A stretch of 10,667 nt of DNA, taken from DASUBN01 sp035465695 (lineage in GTDB: Bacteria > Pseudomonadota > Gammaproteobacteria > Natronospirales > REEB76). Below are positions 6,280-10,667 of the stretch, piece by piece; the first letter of the stretch is position 1, and each line of letters begins with the position of its first letter. The translations under genes and the position numbers were made by a program. The notes beneath the pieces were generated by a model. That model saw nothing but the letters and a program-made list of their open reading frames with translations. It was not told the origin of the DNA and searched no databases. The stretch is from the NCBI GenBank assembly GCA_035465695.1, contig DATIVR010000074.1, positions 1-10,667 on the forward strand. Direction: 5' to 3'.

Positions 6280-8498
6280 AGCGTTACGGCATGCTGCTCC
6301 TGTTCGGCGTCGGTATGATCATCATGCTGGCGTCGCTCATCATCCTGGCGAAGAGCACCTCCAACTCAGCCAACTTCGAGAGCATGCACGTGTGGCTGGT
6401 GTTCCTGAACGCGGCCGCGGCGGTGGCGCTGCTGGTCGTCATCGGGTTCAACCTCGGCAAGCTGCTCCTGCAGCGGCACCGCAACATCACCGGCTCGCGG
6501 CTCACCCTGCGGCTGGTGGGCACCTTCGGCGTGCTCGCCATCGTGCCGGTGGTGCTGGTGTACATCTTCTCCTACCAGTTCATCAGCCGCGGCATCGACA
6601 GCTGGTTCGACGTGCGGGTGGAGAACGCGCTGACCGACGCCATGGAGCTGTCGCGCACCGCGCTGGACATGCGGGTACGCGACCTCCTGGTGCGCACCGA
6701 GCGCATGGCCCATACGCTGGCGTCCACCGACTCGCGCCAGGCAGGCTATCAGCTGGACATGCTGCGCCGGCAGAACGGCGCGAGCGAACTGACGTTGCTG
6801 GGCGGGTTCAACAACCGCATCATCGCCACCAGCTCCGCCAACACCGAGTCGCTGGTGCCGGACATGCCGGGACCCGACGTGCTGTTGCAGGTGCGGGCCG
6901 GCAACGAGTACGTGGGTCTCGACCCGGTGGCCCAGGGCGGCCTGCACATCCGCGCCGTGGTGCCGGTCTCCGGCGGCAGCGCCTGGTGGAACCGCATGAG
7001 CCTGCAGGCCTTGTACCCGGTGGGCGGCGAACAGAGCGGCCTCGCCGACCGGGTGCAGGGCGCTTACACGCGTTACCGTGAGCTCACGGTGCTGCGCGGG
7101 CCGCTGAAGCTGATGTTCAACCTCACGCTGCTGTTGGTGCTGTTGCTGTCCGTATTGATGTCGCTATGGGGCGCATTCGTGGCGGCCCGTACCCTTGTGC
7201 AACCCATCCAGGACCTGGTGGAGGGCACCCGCGCCGTGGCACGCGGCGACTTCACCACGCGCCTGCCGCTGCCTTCGCGTGACGAGGTGGGTTATCTGGT
7301 GTCGTCGTTCAACGAGATGACCCAGCGTCTGGCGGAGGCCCGCGATTCGGCGCGCAAGAGCCGCGAACAGGTGGAGAACGAGCGCAGCTACCTCGGCGCG
7401 GTGCTGACGCGGCTGTCCTCCGGCGTGATCTCCTTCAATGCAGCGCTGGTGCTGAAGACGGCCAACCCGACCGCCGGCGCCATCCTCGGAACCGACCTGC
7501 ACCAGTACATGGGGCGGTCGCTGGTGGGACTCGCCGGCGAGGACACCTTGCTGGGCCAGTTCGTCACCGCTTGCCGGCGGCATCTCGACGCCGATGACAA
7601 GGAGTGGCGCGAGGAGATGGTGTTGCAGGGCCCGACCGGCCGGCGCATCTTCATGGTGAGCTGTGCCATGCTGCCCGCCACCGGAGAGGTGCCGCCGGGC
7701 CGGGTGGTGGTGTTCGACGACCTGACCCAGCTCATCGATGCCCAGCGCGACGCCGCCTGGGGCGAGGTGGCGCGCCGCCTGGCCCACGAGATCAAGAACC
7801 CACTCACGCCCATCCAGCTCGCCGCCGAGCGCATGCGGCGGCGCTATCTGCCGGAACTGAAGGGCGAGGATGCCGACGTGCTCGACCGCTCCACCAACAC
7901 CATCGTGCAGCAGGTGGAGGCCATGAAGTCCATGGTCAACGCCTTCAGCGAGTACGCCCGCGCGCCGCTGCTGGCCATCACGCCCTTCGACCTCAATGCC
8001 CTGGTGCGCGAGATGGTGGAGTTGTACCGCACGCGGGAGGCGGACATGAAGGTGCAGATGGAACTGGACCCGGCGCTGCCACCGGTGCGCGCCGATGCCG
8101 GCCGCGTGCGGCAGATCCTCCACAACCTGCTGAAGAACGCCCATGAGGCCCTGGAGAACCGCGCCGAAGGCCAGGCCCGGATCGTCACCCATTACTTCCG
8201 GCGTGGCGCCGAGGAAGTGGCTGAGTTGACCATCGAGGACAACGGGCCGGGTTTCGACCCCGGTATCCTCGCCAAGGCGTTCGAGCCCTACGTCACCAGC
8301 AAGCAGAAGGGCACCGGTCTGGGGCTCGCCATCGTCAAGAAACTCACGGAAGAACACGGTGGCAGCATCCGTGTGCAGAACCGCGCCGAAGGCGGGGCGC
8401 AGATCACGATCCGCCTGCCGATCAACGAACATACCCGCAGCCACGCGCTGTTGGGAGGCATCGAACGCCGCGCAGGCGGCAGGAGAGAGGCGAAATGA
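6276..8498 (+). CDS. ntrY: NtrY-like membrane sensor histidine kinase
   Basis: 740 residues. Membrane segments are seen at about 4-26, 38-64, 78-102 and 277-304, leaving a periplasmic sensor region of roughly 105-275. HAMP follows (about 302-355), then a PAS-like domain (about 371-485), the HisKA dimerisation domain with H-box RLAHEIKNPLTPIQ (501-514; phosphorylated His504), and the HATPase domain with N-box NLLKNAHEAL (617-626), DNGPGF (655-660) and GTGLGL (679-684). All catalytic motifs are intact. Topology and the H-box are those of the NtrY family. NtrY partners NtrX in nitrogen, redox or envelope-related control depending on the organism, and the signal here is unknown. The start is taken as ATG 6276 because it overlaps the DUF4390 stop (ATGA) and leads directly into the first membrane helix. 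A GTG 15 bases upstream is possible. The 3' end overlaps ntrX. Confidence 0.94.
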   Translation: MKRYGMLLLFGVGMIIMLASLIILAKSTSNSANFESMHVWLVFLNAAAAVALLVVIGFNLGKLLLQRHRNITGSRLTLRLVGTFGVLAIVPVVLVYIFSYQFISRGIDSWFDVRVENALTDAMELSRTALDMRVRDLLVRTERMAHTLASTDSRQAGYQLDMLRRQNGASELTLLGGFNNRIIATSSANTESLVPDMPGPDVLLQVRAGNEYVGLDPVAQGGLHIRAVVPVSGGSAWWNRMSLQALYPVGGEQSGLADRVQGAYTRYRELTVLRGPLKLMFNLTLLLVLLLSVLMSLWGAFVAARTLVQPIQDLVEGTRAVARGDFTTRLPLPSRDEVGYLVSSFNEMTQRLAEARDSARKSREQVENERSYLGAVLTRLSSGVISFNAALVLKTANPTAGAILGTDLHQYMGRSLVGLAGEDTLLGQFVTACRRHLDADDKEWREEMVLQGPTGRRIFMVSCAMLPATGEVPPGRVVVFDDLTQLIDAQRDAAWGEVARRLAHEIKNPLTPIQLAAERMRRRYLPELKGEDADVLDRSTNTIVQQVEAMKSMVNAFSEYARAPLLAITPFDLNALVREMVELYRTREADMKVQMELDPALPPVRADAGRVRQILHNLLKNAHEALENRAEGQARIVTHYFRRGAEEVAELTIEDNGPGFDPGILAKAFEPYVTSKQKGTGLGLAIVKKLTEEHGGSIRVQNRAEGGAQITIRLPINEHTRSHALLGGIERRAGGRREAK

Positions 8499-9865
8499 AG
8501 CCCTCACAGATACTCGTGGTGGACGACGAGGCGGACATCCGCGGCATGGTCCAGGAGATCCTCACCGAGGAAGGCTACGACGTGCGCACCGCGGGTAATG
8601 CCGCAGAGGCACGCGCCGCGCGTTCCCACGGCGAGCCTGACCTCATGTTGCTGGACATATGGATGCCGGACATGGACGGGATCAGCCTGCTGCGGGAGTG
8701 GACCCGCGACGGCGCGCTGGCTTTCCCGGTTGTGATGATGTCCGGCCACGGCACGGTGGAGACGGCGGTGGAAGCCACGCGGCTCGGTGCCGTGGACTTC
8801 GTGGAGAAGCCGCTGTCGCTGGCGAAGCTCCTGCGCACCGTGGAACAAGCGGTGGAGAGCGGCAAGCACAAGCGTGGCCACCGTCCCGGCGCGCCGCGAC
8901 CTGCGCTGGAACCGGTGGGAAAGAGCCGCGCCATGCAGACGCTGCGCGACCAGCTGAGGCGCATCGCACCCCATGAGGCTTCGGTGCTGTTGATGGGCGA
9001 GGCAGGTTCCGGACGGGAGACGCTGGCGCGCTACCTGCACGCCCTGGGGCCGCGTGCCGCGGGACCTTTCGTCCCCGTCTCGCTGGCAGGCCTGCAACTG
9101 CGCGACATGCTGGAGTCCCTGTGCGGCCGTGAGGGCGCCGAATCTCCCGGCTGTTTCGAGCAGGCCAAGGGCGGCACCTTGTTCCTGAGCGAACTGGCCG
9201 ACCTCAGACCCGAAGGCCAGGCGGCGCTCCTGGGCGTGCTGGAGCAGGGCGCATTCACCCGCGTCGGCAGCCAGACCGCCCATACCATCGATGTGCGCCT
9301 GATCTGCGCCGCCGAGCCACGGCTGGAGGCGCAGCTGGACCAGGGACAGTTCCGCCGCGACCTCTATAACCGCCTGGCGGCGGTGACGGTGCGGGTGCCG
9401 GCGCTGCGTGAATACCGCGAGGACGTACCGGAGTTGCTGCGCTATTTCACCGACGTGCTGGTGGATGCGCAGGGGTTGAAGTACCGGCGCTTCAGCGTGG
9501 CGGCCCAGAACCGGCTGCGCAATTATCCTTGGCCCGGCAACCTGAACGAGCTCTCCAATTTGGTGAGCCGGATGCTGATGTTGGGGGATTCAGGCGAAGT
9601 CACGCTGGAGGAAGTGGAGGCTGCGCTGGCGCCGGTCTCGGGTGGCGGCGACTCGCTCATCCAGCAGGACATCCTCGCCATGCCCCTGCGCGAGGCCCGC
9701 GAGCATTTCGAGAAGGCGTATCTCGAGCAGCAACTGCAGCTTTGCGGCGGAAAGGTCGGCAAGCTCGCGGAGCGGGTGGGCATGGAGCGTACGCACTTGT
9801 ATCGCAAGCTCAATTCACTCGGTATCGATTTCCGTCAGTTGGGCGGAGACGAGGCAGACAATTGA
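8495..9865 (+). CDS. ntrX: NtrX-like response regulator with a degenerate AAA+ domain
   Basis: 456 residues: receiver (1-125; Asp10, Asp11, phospho-acceptor Asp54, Ser83, Lys105), central AAA+ domain (about 138-380) and Fis-type helix-turn-helix (about 400-446, GGKVGKLAERVGMERTHLYRKLNSLGI). Receiver and HTH look functional. The AAA+ domain departs from sigma-54 activators at key places. Walker A is GEAGSGRE (168-175; Arg174 where Lys is expected). The GAFTGA loop is gone: the stretch between GRE (211-213) and GCFEQA (219-224) is only 5 residues. Walker B has Ser232 instead of Asp, though Glu233 is kept. Sensor I Asn is Glu274, and the sensor II Arg of GNVREL is Asn351. Both arginine-finger positions remain (Arg287, Arg293). 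It probably acts as a phosphorylation-controlled DNA-binding regulator rather than a sigma-54 ATPase. The start overlaps the ntrY stop (ATGA); AGGAGAGAGG (8481-8490) is the ribosome site. Confidence 0.93.
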   Translation: MKPSQILVVDDEADIRGMVQEILTEEGYDVRTAGNAAEARAARSHGEPDLMLLDIWMPDMDGISLLREWTRDGALAFPVVMMSGHGTVETAVEATRLGAVDFVEKPLSLAKLLRTVEQAVESGKHKRGHRPGAPRPALEPVGKSRAMQTLRDQLRRIAPHEASVLLMGEAGSGRETLARYLHALGPRAAGPFVPVSLAGLQLRDMLESLCGREGAESPGCFEQAKGGTLFLSELADLRPEGQAALLGVLEQGAFTRVGSQTAHTIDVRLICAAEPRLEAQLDQGQFRRDLYNRLAAVTVRVPALREYREDVPELLRYFTDVLVDAQGLKYRRFSVAAQNRLRNYPWPGNLNELSNLVSRMLMLGDSGEVTLEEVEAALAPVSGGGDSLIQQDILAMPLREAREHFEKAYLEQQLQLCGGKVGKLAERVGMERTHLYRKLNSLGIDFRQLGGDEADN

Positions 9866-9885
9866 TCCACCGACCTGTCGCGGGG

Positions 9886-9934
9886 GGCGCTCTCTCGCGC
9901 CGCCACCCCTGGCGGTTCGTCCGCCGCATGCGGC
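9886..9934 (+). terminator. Cluster of GC hairpins after ntrX, possible terminator
   Basis: Three inverted repeats follow the ntrX stop: GGCGC/GCGCC with a 6-base loop (9886-9901), CCGCCA/TGGCGG with a CCCC loop (9900-9915), and the perfect 12-base palindrome GCCGCATGCGGC (9923-9934). The first two share bases 9900-9901, so they compete. None is followed by a T-run, so this is not a classical intrinsic terminator. It could stall polymerase, protect the 3' end of the def-ntrX message, or be a Rho-assisted end. Confidence 0.35.
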
Positions 9935-9966
9935 AGACTTAGCCAGCCAAGCTCTACGCACGAGAT

Positions 9967-9981
9967 CTGACCATCGGTCAG
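9967..9981. promoter_or_regulatory. Palindrome CTGACC-ATC-GGTCAG upstream of the TetR gene
   Basis: Two perfect 6-base arms around a 3-base centre, in the intergenic region between ntrX and the TetR gene, about 110 bases before the TetR start. Its TGAC/GTCA half-sites resemble those of the palindrome at 10043-10058 but with a centre one base shorter (N5 instead of N6 between TGAC and GTCA). It could be a secondary operator for the TetR protein or a site for another dimeric regulator. Confidence 0.4.
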
Positions 9982-9999
9982 TTATGCGTACAAGCGGTT

Positions 10000-10016
10000 G
10001 ATATTAAAGCAATATC
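10000..10016. promoter_or_regulatory. Palindrome GATATT-N5-AATATC upstream of the TetR gene
   Basis: Two perfect 6-base AT-rich arms around AAAGC, a dyad typical in size for a dimeric helix-turn-helix protein. It differs in sequence from the two TGAC-type palindromes on either side, so a different binder is likely if it is a real site. It lies in the most AT-rich part of the window. Confidence 0.35.
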
Positions 10017-10036
10017 TGACAGTTCCGCTCTACAGC

Positions 10037-10065
10037 TTGAATTTGACTAACTAGTCAACTACATT
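10037..10065 (+). promoter_or_regulatory. Putative promoter of the TetR gene
   Basis: TTGAAT (10037-10042, 4 of 6 matches to the -35 consensus) and TACATT (10060-10065, 4 of 6 matches to the -10 consensus) are separated by exactly 17 bases. The spacer is filled by the palindrome at 10043-10058. Transcription would start near 10072, just before the ribosome site GAGGTGG (10078-10084) and the ATG at 10091. Matches are moderate; the exact spacing and the operator placement raise confidence. Confidence 0.5.
10043..10058. promoter_or_regulatory. Likely TetR-family operator (TTGACTA-AC-TAGTCAA)
   Basis: A perfect inverted repeat with 7-base arms and a 2-base centre. The GACTAACTAGTC core resembles operators of NemR-type TetR regulators, whose sites contain a similar GAC...ACTAGTC dyad (from memory, not checked). 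It lies 33 bases before the TetR gene start and inside the predicted -35/-10 spacer. Binding there would block RNA polymerase, so autorepression is the simplest reading. Confidence 0.65.
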
Positions 10066-10090
10066 TAGCTGCAGTTCGAGGTGGAATGTC

Positions 10091-10667
10091 ATGGGTCGAA
10101 TCAGCGATGCCCGCGAACGCCTGCTGAAGGCGGCCAACGAGTTGACCTGGAAACAGGGCTACAACGCTGTGACCGTGGACGCCATCTGCGATGCGGCCGG
10201 CGTCAAGAAAGGCAGTTTCTACCACTACTTCGAGTCCAAGGCCGAACTCACCAAGGCGGCCATCGAGGCCTGGTGGCAGGAACGCAGCCGCCCCATCATT
10301 GAATCCTCCTTCGCCCCGGGTGTGCCGCCGCTGGAGCGCCTCAAGCGCTACTTCGAGGGCATCTACGAGAGCCAGATGAAGATCAAGCGCGAAGGCGGCA
10401 CGCTGCTGGGTTGCGCGTTCTTCCGCCTCGCCATCGAGGGTGAGGGCGTCGAGCCGGACGTGCGCGAGGCGGCGCGCCACGCACTCTCCCGCAAGCGCAA
10501 GTATTTCGTACAGGCCATCGAGGACGCCAAGCAGGCGGGTCTGATCCGCGTCGATGACGTGGAAGCTGCCACCCAGGCGGTGTACTCATTGTTCGAAGGT
10601 GCGCTGGCGCGGGCACGTATCCAGGACAATCCCGAACCCCTCAAGGGCATCTACGAGCAGGTACTGC
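10091..10667 (+). CDS. TetR/AcrR-family transcriptional repressor, C-terminus cut by window edge
   Basis: 192 codons are visible and the frame runs out of the window, with probably only a few residues missing. Residues about 7-53 form the TetR helix-turn-helix (RERLLKAANELTWKQGYNAV, then VKKGSFYHYFESKAEL), with the hallmark GSFYHYFxSK. The C-terminal ligand domain carries GGTLLGCAFFRLAIE (102-116) followed by DVREAARHAL. This layout is like NemR-type regulators, whose redox/electrophile-sensing cysteine occupies about the position of Cys108 here; the only other cysteine seen is Cys33 in the HTH. Start: ATG 10091 with GAGGTGG 6 bases upstream. The gene has its own promoter and operator, so it is probably autoregulated. 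Its regulated partner genes presumably lie beyond the right edge. The inducer is unknown. Confidence 0.9.
   Translation, partial: MGRISDARERLLKAANELTWKQGYNAVTVDAICDAAGVKKGSFYHYFESKAELTKAAIEAWWQERSRPIIESSFAPGVPPLERLKRYFEGIYESQMKIKREGGTLLGCAFFRLAIEGEGVEPDVREAARHALSRKRKYFVQAIEDAKQAGLIRVDDVEAATQAVYSLFEGALARARIQDNPEPLKGIYEQVL

Noticed and set aside
7164..8507. 447-codon open frame on the minus strand opposite ntrY
   Set aside because: Antisense shadow of the HAMP, PAS and kinase domains; composition is His/Gln/Gly-rich without structure.

Overview
The window comes from a GC-rich bacterial chromosome and looks like a gammaproteobacterium. The evidence is the conserved core neighbourhood: a LysM protein, dprA and smg on the minus strand, back to back with def-fmt-rsmB on the plus strand. 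This is the arrangement known around the Pseudomonas def/fmt locus. An inserted DUF4390-ntrY-ntrX block follows, as in several Xanthomonas- or Ectothiorhodospira-like lineages. Genus cannot be decided from the sequence. Nothing indicates a plasmid, phage or insertion sequence, and no tRNA, rRNA or CRISPR array was seen.

Layout. Positions 1-2682 (minus strand) hold a probable operon read right to left: a LysM/FlgT-like envelope lipoprotein resembling TsaP (2682-1468), dprA (1336-245, TTG start) and the start of smg (240 to beyond base 1). Positions 2683-2914 are the divergent intergenic region, with a good sigma-70-type promoter for the LysM gene. Positions 2915-9865 (plus strand) are one tightly packed operon: def, fmt, rsmB, a secreted DUF4390 protein, the NtrY-like sensor kinase and the NtrX-like response regulator. 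Three of its five junctions are 4-base ATGA stop/start overlaps. Positions 9866-10090 are a regulatory intergenic region with GC hairpins followed by three AT-richer palindromes. From 10091 to the window end lies a TetR-family repressor, cut off by the window edge.

How the genes work together. def and fmt make and remove the N-formyl group of nascent proteins, and rsmB methylates 16S rRNA. All are translation housekeeping. The LysM-dprA-smg arm combines a cell-wall/pilus-associated protein with a DNA-uptake recombination mediator, which fits a type IV pilus and transformation theme. DUF4390-ntrY-ntrX forms a membrane signalling module in which a periplasmic protein of unknown role is translationally linked to the kinase.

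The main point of interest is NtrX. Its receiver and Fis-type DNA-binding domains look intact. Its central AAA+ domain has lost the GAFTGA sigma-54 contact loop and carries non-canonical residues at Walker A, Walker B, sensor I and sensor II. It is therefore unlikely to be a conventional sigma-54 activator ATPase. The second point is the TetR gene: a near-perfect palindrome fills the spacer of its putative promoter, and the protein has a cysteine at about the place of the redox-sensing cysteine of NemR.
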